From positions 1-25,573 of the forward strand of contig JAXHUH010000001.1 of assembly GCA_034211175.1 (NCBI GenBank): 25,573 nt of DNA, written 5' to 3'. Every line of letters begins with the position of its first letter. The first letter of the stretch is position 1. Shown one piece after another: positions 6,170-13,671 of the stretch. This DNA is from JAXHUH01 sp034211175. Lineage in GTDB: Bacteria > Actinomycetota > Acidimicrobiia > Acidimicrobiales > CAIXPF01. Made by a program: the position numbers and the translations under genes. The notes beneath the pieces were generated by a model. It did no database searches and was not told the DNA's origin. It saw nothing but the letters and a program-made list of their open reading frames with translations.

Positions 6170-7045
6170 GTGGGTTGTGTGGACTGTGGCGGAGCAGGAA
6201 CCCCGATCGACCTCGACGGACGCGTGACGCTCGCCCGTTGCTCGGCGTGCGCCCTCGTGTTCCAGGCCGGTTGGCGCGACGTGTACGGCGCCGAGCTGTA
6301 CGACTACTACGGCGACCGCCTCGACTGGCCGGCCGAGCGTGTCCACAAGCCGCTCAACCTGACGCGGATGGGTGAGCTGCTCGATGACCTCGAGCCACGC
6401 GTCGGCGGGCGGCGGTTGCTCGACGTCGGATGCGGCGACGGCACCGCCGTGCGCGCGGCGTCCGAGCGCGGATGGCAGGCGCGAGGGATCGAGCTGTCCG
6501 AGCCCGCCGTGGAGCTGTGCCGGCGCTTCGGACTGGACTGCTCGGCCATCGACTTCTTCGACCCGTCGCTGGACGATGAGCGCTTCGACGTGATCATCAT
6601 GATCGAGCTGCTCGAGCACGTACCCGAACCGGGACGGTTCCTCGGCCGGGCGGCCGAGCTGCTCGATCCGGGCGGGATGCTGTACCTCACGACCCCGAAC
6701 TTCGGTTCGGTCAGTCGTCGGGTCCTCGGTGGCGACTGGCGGGTGATCCACCAGGAGCACCTGAGCTACTTCGACGCCCGACGGCTCCGGTCGCTGGCGG
6801 CCGGTGCCGGGCTCACCGTCGAACGCCTGACGGCCGTCAACATCTCGACCGCCACGTTGCGCCGCATCGCGCGGCGACCGGTTGCCGACGCCGCCGATCC
6901 GGGTGATCGGGCCCACCAGCAGGAGGTGCGCGCCCAGATCGAGGGTTCACCCGTGCTGCGCCTGGCGAAGACGTCGATCAACCGTGCGCTGTCCGCCACC
7001 CGGTCGGGCGACACGTTGAAGGCGTGGCTCCGCCCCGTGCGCTGA
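6170..7045 (+). CDS. Class I SAM-dependent methyltransferase with N-terminal zinc ribbon
   Basis: 291 residues. An N-terminal CxxC...CxxC pair (C3, C6, C24, C27) forms a small zinc ribbon. Next comes a Rossmann-fold methyltransferase: motif I LLDVGCGDGT (83-92), an acidic residue for the SAM ribose in GIELS (E108), IELLEHVPEPG (145-155) and LLDPGGMLYLTTPN. The family is common in polysaccharide and secondary-metabolite clusters and transfers methyl groups to small molecules or sugars. The downstream HQEHLSYFD segment is also typical of this group. It stands alone after a 58-aa ORF and converges with the SCP2-like gene. GTG start, apparently leaderless. The substrate cannot be told from sequence; a link to the small ORF is only positional. 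Confidence 0.85.
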   Translation: MGCVDCGGAGTPIDLDGRVTLARCSACALVFQAGWRDVYGAELYDYYGDRLDWPAERVHKPLNLTRMGELLDDLEPRVGGRRLLDVGCGDGTAVRAASERGWQARGIELSEPAVELCRRFGLDCSAIDFFDPSLDDERFDVIIMIELLEHVPEPGRFLGRAAELLDPGGMLYLTTPNFGSVSRRVLGGDWRVIHQEHLSYFDARRLRSLAAGAGLTVERLTAVNISTATLRRIARRPVADAADPGDRAHQQEVRAQIEGSPVLRLAKTSINRALSATRSGDTLKAWLRPVR

Positions 7046-7071
7046 CCGGTTCGGCGCCGGCGCCCCGCCGC

Positions 7072-7467
7072 TCAGGCGTCGGGGGTGTCGGTCTTGGCGG
7101 CGACGCGGTCGAGCGCGGCGCGGAACTCGGGACGGGCGTAGTAGCTCCACAGCTCGTAGAGCGGCCGGGAGCTGCCCTTCACCTTGGTGTGGCCGGCCAT
7201 GAAGTGGACGACCGGCTCACGTTCGCCCCGCAGGTGGGCCAGCGCGTCGTCCCACGCCTGGTCGACGTGGGCGGGTGGGTCGTCGATCGCGCCCGAGCGG
7301 AACACGGGGCGGCCGCCCTCGGCCAGCTCGACCGAGTACGTGACCTTGCCGTCGGGGGTGCCGGCCACGGTGACCTCCACCGTCGCGGCGGCGCCCTCGT
7401 GCGGGGGCGCGTCCGCCAGCTCGCCGTTGAGCGTGTCGAACCACTCGTCGCTCAGGTACCGCATCAT
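7072..7467 (-). CDS. SCP2-like sterol/lipid-binding domain protein
   Basis: A 131-residue single-domain protein resembling the sterol carrier protein 2 fold. It shows an N-terminal beta segment (TVEVTVAGTPDGKVTYSVEL), a helix with HVDQAWDDALAHLRGE, and the typical ending VVHFMAGHTKVKGSSRPLYE. Such domains bind lipids or other hydrophobic or thioester compounds. Its ATG overlaps the stop of the mycothiol S-conjugate amidase gene (TGATG), so the two are coupled, suggesting a linked role in handling conjugates, though that is inference. It converges with the methyltransferase; a 12-bp palindrome GGCGCCGGCGCC at 7053-7064 lies in the short gap. The SCP2 call rests on weak overall similarity. Confidence 0.6.
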   Translation of the reverse strand: MMRYLSDEWFDTLNGELADAPPHEGAAATVEVTVAGTPDGKVTYSVELAEGGRPVFRSGAIDDPPAHVDQAWDDALAHLRGEREPVVHFMAGHTKVKGSSRPLYELWSYYARPEFRAALDRVAAKTDTPDA

Positions 7468-8402
7468 CAGGCCTCGGGGTCGGGGGTGGCGGGAACGTCG
7501 AGGCCGGCGAAGACGTCGTCCTCGCCGCCGCCGTCGGCGATCGGCAGCGGCGTCTCGCCGACGCGGGTGCGGGCGAGGATGTAGTCGTCGTAGGGGTGCG
7601 TGGCCCGGGCGACGTCGTCGGGTAGCCCGAACCAGTGGGCGGAGTCGGGGTCGATCTGGGTGGCGTGGGCCCGCAGCGCACCCCAGGCGGCGTCGAGATG
7701 GTCACCGATCGACACCCGGGTGGTGATCCGGTGGTCCTGCGACGGCCGCTTCCACCAGCGCTCGTCGTAGGGCGACTCGAGACCGAGCTCCTCGAACGCC
7801 GAGTGGCGGGCGGTCATGCGCTCCCGCGAGAACACCGAGTAGTAGAGCTTGGCCACGGCCCACGGCTCGGCACCCTCGGCGCCGTAGGACGGGTCCGCCG
7901 CCTTGTCGAACGCGACGACCGAGATGTCGTGGACCCGCAGGTGGTCGGGGTGGGGATAGCCCCGCTGGTCGTCGGGGTAGGTGATGACCACGTGCGGTCG
8001 CTCGACCCGGATCAGTTGCACGAGTCGGGCGACGGCCTCGTCGAACGGGGCGCGGGCGAAGCAGTCGGGGTGCTCGTTGTCCTCGGTCTCGGCCATGCCC
8101 GAGTCGCGGTAGCCGAGCATCCACACCTTCTGGTAGCCGATCGCGTCGGCCGACGCCCGCAGCTCCTCGCGCCGGACCTCGTGGAGCCGCGCCCGCACCT
8201 CGGGTCGTTCCATCGCCGGGTTGATGATGTCGCCGGCCTCACCGCCGGTGCAGCACACCAGCACCGTGCCGGCGCCGCGGGCGCGTGCCGCCGCGATCGT
8301 GCCCGCACCCTTCGACGCCTCGTCGTCGGGGTGGGCGTGCACGGTGAGGATCCGGGGTTCGTGGCCGGACAGGTCGAGGTCGGCACCGACGAGCAGCTCC
8401 AT
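7467..8402 (-). CDS. mca: Mycothiol S-conjugate amidase
   Basis: Zinc amidase of the LmbE/GlcNAc-PI deacetylase family. Mca cleaves mycothiol S-conjugates so that the mercapturic acid is exported; the paralogue MshB makes mycothiol. The 311 residues start at ATG 8402, the twelfth codon of a longer frame, chosen because a TACGGT -10 sits ten bases upstream. The zinc site is visible: HAHPDDE (H24, D27) and PHPDHLRVHD (H151, D153, H154), aligned with His13, Asp16, His144 and His147 of MshB. CTGGEAGDIINPAM (51-64) and the final DDVFAGL segment favour Mca over MshB. First gene of a pair with the SCP2-like protein. Its presence implies a mycothiol-making actinobacterium. Confidence 0.87.
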   Translation of the reverse strand: MELLVGADLDLSGHEPRILTVHAHPDDEASKGAGTIAAARARGAGTVLVCCTGGEAGDIINPAMERPEVRARLHEVRREELRASADAIGYQKVWMLGYRDSGMAETEDNEHPDCFARAPFDEAVARLVQLIRVERPHVVITYPDDQRGYPHPDHLRVHDISVVAFDKAADPSYGAEGAEPWAVAKLYYSVFSRERMTARHSAFEELGLESPYDERWWKRPSQDHRITTRVSIGDHLDAAWGALRAHATQIDPDSAHWFGLPDDVARATHPYDDYILARTRVGETPLPIADGGGEDDVFAGLDVPATPDPEA

Positions 8403-8412
8403 GACCCGGTCG

Positions 8413-8418
8413 ACCGTA
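8413..8418 (-). promoter_or_regulatory. Putative -10 element of mca
   Basis: On the minus strand TACGGT lies ten bases before the ATG at 8402, leaving almost no room for a leader. No clear Shine-Dalgarno is present, consistent with a leaderless or near-leaderless mRNA. Confidence 0.4.
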
Positions 8419-8449
8419 GCCGCTCGCCGCCCCACCCCGGAAGGCTTCC

Positions 8450-8480
8450 ACCGGCCGCCGACGTCGCGTCGGTGGCCGGT
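8450..8480 (-). terminator. 13-bp hairpin downstream of the PhoU/TrkA-C gene
   Basis: Positions 8450-8462 and 8468-8480 pair over 13 positions (one of them a G/T), with a five-base loop. The hairpin begins nine bases after the stop of the PhoU/TrkA-C gene. There is no T-run. The position suits termination before mca. Confidence 0.5.
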
Positions 8481-8489
8481 CGGAGGTCG

Positions 8490-9725
8490 TCAGGTGCGGA
8501 CCGCGCCGAGGGGCTCGAGGGACTCCTCGCCGGTGTCGTCGTCGTGGACGAGGCGCCAACCGAGGCGCGCGGCGAGGCGGTCGCGGCCCTCGTCCGGACC
8601 GCTGGCGATGAGCTCGTCGCCGGCGTGGAGCTGTGCCCGGCCCCGCGGCCGGTAGACGTAGCGGCCGTCGCGGCGCACCGCGAGCACGGCGAAGCCCGGC
8701 TCGGTCTGCAGGCCCAGCTCGGCCAGACGCGCCCCGTCGGCCTCCGAGCCCGCTGCTACAGGCACCCGGACCACGACCTCGTCGCTGTCACCGAGCGCGA
8801 TGCCGATGATCGGGTGCACCTCCTCCTGCTCCTCGATCAGCCACACCATCTGCTGGGCCTGGTCGCCGAGGTCCTCGGCGGCCTGGGCCAGGTGCAGCAG
8901 GCCCCGCAGCGGCGACGGGTCGAGGTCGGTCTTCGCCGCCCGCAGGACCCACAGCTCGAGGCGGTCCTTCATCTCGTCGAGGCGGTCCTCGAGCTGGCGG
9001 ACCTCGGCGGCGAGGCCGAGGTCGCGCAGGACGAGCGCCGAGTAGGCCAGGCCGACGGCGACCGACGACAGGTTCTTCATCTCGACGAGCACGTCGACGG
9101 CCCGGTCGACATCGCGCAGCACACCGTCGGTCGGGGGCGACGGCGGTTCCCAGGCCGGTGCACCCGCCATCTCCCTCAGCCTCGAGATGCCCTCCGGCGG
9201 GCCGTGGAGGAACAGCACGTCGCCGGGGACGAGCACCATCTCGCCCCGCACCTCGGTCACCCACTCCCGGTCGCGGCGCACAGCGATGACCCGCATCCCG
9301 GTCGCCACGGGCAGCTCGAGGTCGGCCAGCGCCCGGTGGGCCATGGACGACGTGTCCCGGACGAGCACCCGGTGGGCCACCTCCTCGGCCCGGGACAGGT
9401 CGGCGACCAGCTCGCGGGGGATGCCGAGACGGTGGGTGACGATCCGGGCGATGTCGACCGCGTCGTTGGCGATGCGCTCGATGGCGCTGATCAGCTGGAG
9501 CACCGACGCCATCGCGTCGGACTCCTTCGGGCTGCGGGCGGCGAGGGTGCACACGGCCCGCATGTCCTGGACCAGCGCGCTCATGTCCTCCTCGAGCTCG
9601 CCGATCTCCTCGGCCATGTCGGGGTCGGCGAAGTAGAGCGCCGCGTAGGCCAGGTCGACCATCAGCTCGGAGGTGTCCTTCGCCTCGGCGAGCATGGCGC
9701 GCAGGTTGCGGGGTCGCTGCTCCAT
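8490..9725 (-). CDS. Tandem PhoU/TrkA-C (RCK_C) domain protein, probable cation-channel regulator
   Basis: 411 residues made of two copies of the same module: a helical PhoU-like region (about 7-115 and 200-300) followed by a TrkA C-terminal (RCK_C) beta domain (about 130-190 and 315-385). The two RCK_C copies are recognisable by GMRVIAVRRDREWV...GDVLFLHGP and FAVLAVRRDGRYV...GDELIASGP. RCK_C domains bind small ligands such as cyclic di-AMP or ions and gate potassium or other cation transporters. No membrane segment is present, so it probably acts as a cytoplasmic partner of a transporter encoded elsewhere. ATG 9725 is preferred over TTG 9734 because a TACGAT -10 lies ten bases upstream. Function is inferred from domains only. 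Confidence 0.8.
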   Translation of the reverse strand: MEQRPRNLRAMLAEAKDTSELMVDLAYAALYFADPDMAEEIGELEEDMSALVQDMRAVCTLAARSPKESDAMASVLQLISAIERIANDAVDIARIVTHRLGIPRELVADLSRAEEVAHRVLVRDTSSMAHRALADLELPVATGMRVIAVRRDREWVTEVRGEMVLVPGDVLFLHGPPEGISRLREMAGAPAWEPPSPPTDGVLRDVDRAVDVLVEMKNLSSVAVGLAYSALVLRDLGLAAEVRQLEDRLDEMKDRLELWVLRAAKTDLDPSPLRGLLHLAQAAEDLGDQAQQMVWLIEEQEEVHPIIGIALGDSDEVVVRVPVAAGSEADGARLAELGLQTEPGFAVLAVRRDGRYVYRPRGRAQLHAGDELIASGPDEGRDRLAARLGWRLVHDDDTGEESLEPLGAVRT

Positions 9726-9735
9726 CGTCGCCAAG

Positions 9736-9741
9736 ATCGTA
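9736..9741 (-). promoter_or_regulatory. Putative -10 element of the PhoU/TrkA-C gene
   Basis: TACGAT on the minus strand, ten bases before the ATG at 9725, with no obvious Shine-Dalgarno. Confidence 0.35.
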
Positions 9742-9771
9742 CCGGCCGCCCCGTCACCCTCGCCGGCCGGT
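9741..9771 (-). terminator. Inverted repeat after the PPOX gene
   Basis: ACCGGCC 9741-9747 and GGCCGGT 9765-9771 form a 7-bp stem with a 17-base loop, starting 11 bases after the PPOX stop. No T-run; termination is only suggested by position. Confidence 0.3.
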
Positions 9772-9782
9772 GCGGGCGGTGG

Positions 9783-10298
9783 TCAGCCTCCGGAGCGACC
9801 GGCCATCTTCGTCCCGGGCCGGTAGTAGCGGCGGGCCCAGATGCCGGTGCCGTCCTCCTCGCCGACCGGCATCCGCCACGTCGACACCTTCGCCGTCGTC
9901 AGCGGCACGGCCAGCAGGGCGCGGGGCTGGTCGATCGTGGCCTGTACGTACGCCTCGGCGGCGTCGGGCTCGATGTAGCGGCGGGCGATGTCGCGGTAGA
10001 GGTCGCGCCAGGCGTCGTCGTCGCCGAGGTCGTGGCGCAGCTCGGCGACACCCTGGACCGTGACCTTGCGGTAGGGCAGCGCCTCCTCGTCGATCGACAG
10101 GCCGACCCTCGGGTCACGGCGCAGGTTGGCGAGGAACACCGACTCGGCCCGGGGCGTGAACAGCACGTCGCCGTGGCGGTGGATGAACCACGTCGGCACG
10201 ACCCGGGGCATCCCGTCGGCGTCGACGGTCCCGATCCGCACGAGCACCCCGCGGGTGTCGAGCAGCTCGTTGACCTCGTCGTTCGTCAGCTTCGGCAC
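9783..10298 (-). CDS. PPOX-class (pyridoxamine 5'-phosphate oxidase-like) probable F420-dependent protein
   Basis: 171 residues with the split beta-barrel of flavin/deazaflavin reductases. Visible marks are an N-terminal helix (LTNDEVNELLDTRGVLVRIG), the strand pair GMPRVVPTWFIHRHGDVLF, then FLANLRRDPRVGLSIDEE and the VTVQGVAEL strand. This matches the actinobacterial PPOX group, in which many proteins bind F420 and reduce unsaturated compounds, while others bind FMN or haem. Start GTG 10298 has a GGGGGAGGGG ribosome binding site two bases upstream, and a TAGGGT -10-like element lies at 10326-10331. It is monocistronic between a crotonase and the PhoU/TrkA-C gene. Cofactor and substrate are inferred from the family. 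Confidence 0.8.
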   Translation of the reverse strand: MPKLTNDEVNELLDTRGVLVRIGTVDADGMPRVVPTWFIHRHGDVLFTPRAESVFLANLRRDPRVGLSIDEEALPYRKVTVQGVAELRHDLGDDDAWRDLYRDIARRYIEPDAAEAYVQATIDQPRALLAVPLTTAKVSTWRMPVGEEDGTGIWARRYYRPGTKMAGRSGG

Positions 10299-10344
10299 AG
10301 CCCCTCCCCCATCGACCGGGCCGGGACCCTATCGTCGCCGGCGC

Positions 10345-11151
10345 TCAGGCGGGGATGTCGGGCATGTCGGTGGCGGGGTTCATCGTCCACGACGGGGTGC
10401 GGCGCTCGACGAAGGAGGCGATGCCCTCCTTGGCGTCGGACTGCTGGCCGAACCAGCCGAAGATCTTGTTCTCCCGGCGCTGGGTGTCCGACAGGGCCGG
10501 CTCGAGGCTCTCCCACATGAGCCGCTTGGCGGTGGCCACCGAGACCGGCGCGGCGAGCAGGTACTCCTTCGCCATCTCGCGCGCCGCCGGTAGGACCTCG
10601 TCGGCGTCGAGCGCCCTGGTGGCGAGGCCCATCGCCGCGGCCTCCTCGCCGAGGATCGTGCGGCCGGTCATGAGCAGGTCGGCGGCGTTCGAGAAGCCGA
10701 GCACCCGGGGCAGCACCGCGTGCGACGCCAGCTCGGGGATCATGCCCCGGCGAACGAACGCGAAGGCGATCTTGGCGTCCCGGGCGACGATGCGGACGTC
10801 CGCGAGCAACGGGTAGGTGATGCCGACGCCGACGGCGTGGCCGTTGATGGCGGCGATCACCGGCTTGGAGATCTGGTGGGGCAGCCGGTTCGGGCCGCTG
10901 CGCTCGGGCCGGGGACGGTCGCGGCGGTCGAACGTGTCGCCGCCCCGCTGGAGGTCGGCGCCGGCGCAGAAGGCCCGTCCCGCGCCGGTGAGGATCACGA
11001 CGCGCACGTCCGGGTCCTCGTCGCAGCGGACCATCGCCTCGCTCAGCCCGGCCGCGAGCTCGTCGTTCCAGGCGTTCATCCGGTCGGGCCGGTTCAAGGT
11101 GACGGTGGCGATCTGATCGACCACGTCGACCAGGACGGTCTGCTCCCCCAT
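10345..11151 (-). CDS. Crotonase-family enoyl-CoA hydratase/isomerase
   Basis: 268 residues of the crotonase fold, acting on acyl-CoA thioesters. The oxyanion-hole elements are present (AFCAGADL at 60-67 and NGHAVGVGITYP at 103-114). The two glutamates of hydratases (Glu144 and Glu164 of rat crotonase) are replaced: GGGCE becomes GVGIT and the QPE position becomes AF. Instead an acidic residue sits at MIPE (E140), where PaaG-like enoyl-CoA isomerases carry their catalytic Asp. It is therefore more likely an isomerase-type or other crotonase than a simple hydratase. The ATG at 11151 is preceded by GGGGGAGGAAG. A TACGGT element at 11186-11191 on the minus strand may be its -10. It is separated from the large upstream operon by about 160 bases with a hairpin, so it is probably transcribed alone. 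Confidence 0.86.
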   Translation of the reverse strand: MGEQTVLVDVVDQIATVTLNRPDRMNAWNDELAAGLSEAMVRCDEDPDVRVVILTGAGRAFCAGADLQRGGDTFDRRDRPRPERSGPNRLPHQISKPVIAAINGHAVGVGITYPLLADVRIVARDAKIAFAFVRRGMIPELASHAVLPRVLGFSNAADLLMTGRTILGEEAAAMGLATRALDADEVLPAAREMAKEYLLAAPVSVATAKRLMWESLEPALSDTQRRENKIFGWFGQQSDAKEGIASFVERRTPSWTMNPATDMPDIPA

Positions 11152-11185
11152 GAGCTTCCTCCCCCAGGTGTCCAGCTCACCGCCG

Positions 11186-11191
11186 ACCGTA
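11186..11191 (-). promoter_or_regulatory. Putative -10 element of the crotonase gene
   Basis: TACGGT on the minus strand 34 bases before the ATG, leaving room for the GGGGGAGG ribosome binding site. Confidence 0.35.
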
Positions 11192-11252
11192 GCCTCACCC
11201 GTCGCCACCCGACGAAAAACCGTTCTTCGCCACCACCCCCACCACCCGTTCC

Positions 11253-11291
11253 GGGTTCCACCACGGGCACGGCCCGCCAACCCAGGAACCC
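11253..11291 (-). terminator. Nested hairpin after the ten-gene operon
   Basis: GGGTTCC 11253-11259 pairs with GGAACCC 11285-11291; inside, CGGGC 11264-11268 pairs with GCCCG 11272-11276. The structure starts 21 bases after the alcohol dehydrogenase stop, at the end of the long operon. No T-run follows. The rest of the 11152-11312 gap holds short GTTCTT-like motifs without clear meaning. Confidence 0.45.
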
Positions 11292-11312
11292 AGAACAAGA
11301 ACGTTGGAGGTG

Positions 11313-12380
11313 TCAGGTGGTCGGGGTGACGATCACGCGGCCGGTCGATCGGAGCTCGGGCTCGGTGCCGGTGAGCAGTGCCGGGACGGCGTCGAGCGGG
11401 CGGCGGGCGCCGATGAACGGGGCGGTGGCGATGCGGCCGGCGAGGACCTCGGCGGCGAGCGTCGGGATGTCGACGTGGGGGCGGACACCGCCGAGGCGGC
11501 AGCCGAGCAGCGCCTTGTCCTGGTAGAGCATCCGCGGCTGGAACGGGAGGCTGGTCCCCACCGGCGGCAGGCCCACGAGCACCGCCCGACCGCCCCACGC
11601 CAGGGAGCGCATGGCGCCGTCGACGAGGTCGGGGACGCCGGTGCACTCGAAGGCGGCGTCGACCTCGAGGCCGTCGAGGGTCGCCGCCAGCCGGGCGCCG
11701 TCGGGGTGCTCCCGGAGCTCGGCGGCGCCGAGCGCCTCGGCCATCGGGCCGACCGACGGGTCGCGGTCGACGGCCACGACCCGGGCGCCCGCGAGCGCGG
11801 CGGCGTGGACGACGGCGGCACCGACCCCGCCGACGCCGAGGACGAGCACGTCCTCACCCGGTTCGACCGCCGCCCGGTTGCGGACCGCGCCGAACCCGGT
11901 CACGAGCGCACACGAGATCAGCGCCGCGTCGGCGGCCGCGAGCTCGTTGGGCACCACCACGGCCTGGGCGGCCTCGACGACGGCGTACTCGGCGAACGCA
12001 CCGATGCCGACGAACTGGTGGGCGGGCGCTCCCCGCCACCGCAGGCGGGGCCCGGCGTTCAGCACGGCGGCCCGGCACGTGGTCGGCCGGCCCTTCCCAC
12101 AGGCCCGGCACGTCCCGCACGGTGTCAGCGTCGTCAGCACGACGCGCTCCCCGACGGCCGGCGTCGTCACCCCGGGCCCGACCGAGGCGATGATCCCGGA
12201 GGCCTCGTGCCCGAGCACCGCTGGCGTGGCCTGGGGGATCGCGCCGCTGACCGGCGAGCGGTCGGAGCCGCAGACCCCGGCGGCGTCGACGGCGACCACG
12301 ACCTGCCCCGGCGCGGCCACCGGCTCGTCGACGTCGTCGACCACCGTGACGTCGTTGCCGTCCCACAGCGCGGCGCGCAT
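11313..12380 (-). CDS. Zinc-dependent medium-chain alcohol dehydrogenase
   Basis: 355 residues of the MDR family, oxidising an alcohol (possibly a CoA-linked or free intermediate) with NAD(P). The catalytic zinc site shows GVCGSD (C37) and GHE (H58, E59). The structural zinc loop has four cysteines in CGTCRACGKGRPTTC (C88, C91, C94, C102). The Rossmann fold carries LGVGGVGAAVV, followed by VVAVDRD, whose Asp suggests NAD rather than NADP. The sequence resembles class III-like actinobacterial enzymes. It is the last gene of the operon, starting one base after the stop of the first acyl-CoA dehydrogenase. The context suggests oxidation of a hydroxyl formed during the pathway; the substrate is not known. 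Confidence 0.88.
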   Translation of the reverse strand: MRAALWDGNDVTVVDDVDEPVAAPGQVVVAVDAAGVCGSDRSPVSGAIPQATPAVLGHEASGIIASVGPGVTTPAVGERVVLTTLTPCGTCRACGKGRPTTCRAAVLNAGPRLRWRGAPAHQFVGIGAFAEYAVVEAAQAVVVPNELAAADAALISCALVTGFGAVRNRAAVEPGEDVLVLGVGGVGAAVVHAAALAGARVVAVDRDPSVGPMAEALGAAELREHPDGARLAATLDGLEVDAAFECTGVPDLVDGAMRSLAWGGRAVLVGLPPVGTSLPFQPRMLYQDKALLGCRLGGVRPHVDIPTLAAEVLAGRIATAPFIGARRPLDAVPALLTGTEPELRSTGRVIVTPTT

Positions 12381-12381
12381 C

Positions 12382-13671
12382 TCAGTGCTCCCCGCTGGTG
12401 GCCCGGGCCACGGCGCCCGAGCGGGCGACCTGGCGGAACGGCACGCCCTTCGACGCGTCGGTCTCGCGGGGCAGGCCGAGAACCCGCTCGGCGACCTGGT
12501 TGCGGAGGATCTCCGACGTGCCGCCGGCGATCGTCTTGGCCCGGACCCGCAGGAACGCCCACCGGTTCGGCTCCGCCCACCGGTCCCCCGCCGGCCACGC
12601 CACGCCGGCGCCGCCGTCGAGGTCGACGAACAGCTCCTGGAGCCGCTGGGTGTGGTGAGCCTGGAGGACCTTCGTCACCGCCGCCCGGTTCGGCGCGCCG
12701 GGGTCGGCGGCCTGCTCGTCGCGGTAGCGGGCGTTGGTCCACTCGATGAGCCGGGCGTCGATCAGCTCGGCGACGAGCCGGTCGCGCCGCACCGGGTCGA
12801 GACGCCCGCGGTGGCGCTCGACGAGCTCGTCCATCGACCGTCCGACGACCGAGCCTGGCGGGGACGCACCAACCCCGGAGCCGCCACGGCGCTCGTTGGC
12901 CAGGACGGTCCGCACGACCCGCCAGCCGTCGCCGACCGGGCCGAGCCGGTCGTCGTCGGGCACGACAACGCCGTCGAGCCGGGTCTCGTAGAACTCGGCG
13001 TCGCCCGTCATCTGGCGGATCGGGCTGACCGTCACCCCGGGTGCGGTCATGTCGACGCAGAAGCACGTGAGCCCGGCGTGCTTGGCGACGTCGATGTCCG
13101 TGCGGGCGACGAGCAGGCCGCGGCGGGCGAGGTGGGCGCGGCTCGTCCACATCTTCACGCCGTCGATCCGCCAGCCGTCACCGTCGCGGGTGGCCCGGGC
13201 CCGGACGCCGGCGAGGTCGGAGCCGGCCTCGGGCTCGCTGAACAGCTGGCACCACAGCTCCTCGTAGCGGGCGATCGGCGGCAGGTAGCGGGCCTGCTGC
13301 GCCGCAGTGCCCACCTCCGCGATCGTCGGACCGACCCAGGCGACGCCGATGGCGGCGTTCACGCTGCCGATGGCCCACCGGCGCACGACGCCGGCGACCC
13401 GGGCGGCGGCGTCCTCATCGAGTCCCCGACCACCGTGGGCCGGCGGCCAATGTGGTGTCATCCACCCCTCGGCGGCGACGGCCTGCACCAGCGCGTCGGC
13501 CGCATCGGTGCCGGCGAACGCCTCCAGGCGCTCGTGATCGCCGGCGTCGACCGCGGCGACCCACTCGGGCGGTGCCAGCTCGTGCAACCGGGCCTCCAGC
13601 TCGGCGACCGGGTCTGCGGCTGTCCCGCCAGGGGTCCCCTCGGCGGAACGATCGATGACCGCGCCGCTCAT
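12382..13671 (-). CDS. Acyl-CoA dehydrogenase (FadE type), first of a pair
   Basis: 429-residue FAD flavoenzyme introducing a double bond into an acyl-CoA. It shows QLFSEPEAGSDLAGVRARA (142-160), WRIDGVKMWTSRAHLARRG (167-185) and, near the end, TIAGGTSEILRNQVAERVLG. The classical C-terminal Glu (as in the YEGT of MCAD) is replaced by Gly in AGGT. A Glu is available at the alternative position of isovaleryl/long-chain dehydrogenases (E260 in TVLANERRGG). The start codon overlaps the stop of the second dehydrogenase by 4 bp (ATGA). Adjacent coupled FadE genes often form alpha2beta2 enzymes for bulky substrates such as steroid side chains (FadE28-FadE29 in Mycobacterium); that is possible here but inferred. 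The N-terminus has about 20 polar residues before the domain. Confidence 0.9.
   Translation of the reverse strand: MSGAVIDRSAEGTPGGTAADPVAELEARLHELAPPEWVAAVDAGDHERLEAFAGTDAADALVQAVAAEGWMTPHWPPAHGGRGLDEDAAARVAGVVRRWAIGSVNAAIGVAWVGPTIAEVGTAAQQARYLPPIARYEELWCQLFSEPEAGSDLAGVRARATRDGDGWRIDGVKMWTSRAHLARRGLLVARTDIDVAKHAGLTCFCVDMTAPGVTVSPIRQMTGDAEFYETRLDGVVVPDDDRLGPVGDGWRVVRTVLANERRGGSGVGASPPGSVVGRSMDELVERHRGRLDPVRRDRLVAELIDARLIEWTNARYRDEQAADPGAPNRAAVTKVLQAHHTQRLQELFVDLDGGAGVAWPAGDRWAEPNRWAFLRVRAKTIAGGTSEILRNQVAERVLGLPRETDASKGVPFRQVARSGAVARATSGEH

Noticed and set aside
5850..6227. 125-codon frame overlapping the 58-aa ORF
   Set aside because: It has no ribosome binding site, is Arg/Pro-rich like a shadow, and crosses the start of the methyltransferase.
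7635..10520. A 961-codon open frame on the plus strand
   Set aside because: It runs antisense to Mca, PhoU/TrkA-C, PPOX and the crotonase, has shadow-like composition (Arg, Gly, Val, Asp, His repeats) and no domain; stop codons are simply rare at this GC.
11210..11240. Small hairpin CGAA...TTCG as an intrinsic terminator
   Set aside because: The stem is short, mismatched and has a three-base loop; the nested hairpin at 11253-11291 is a better candidate.
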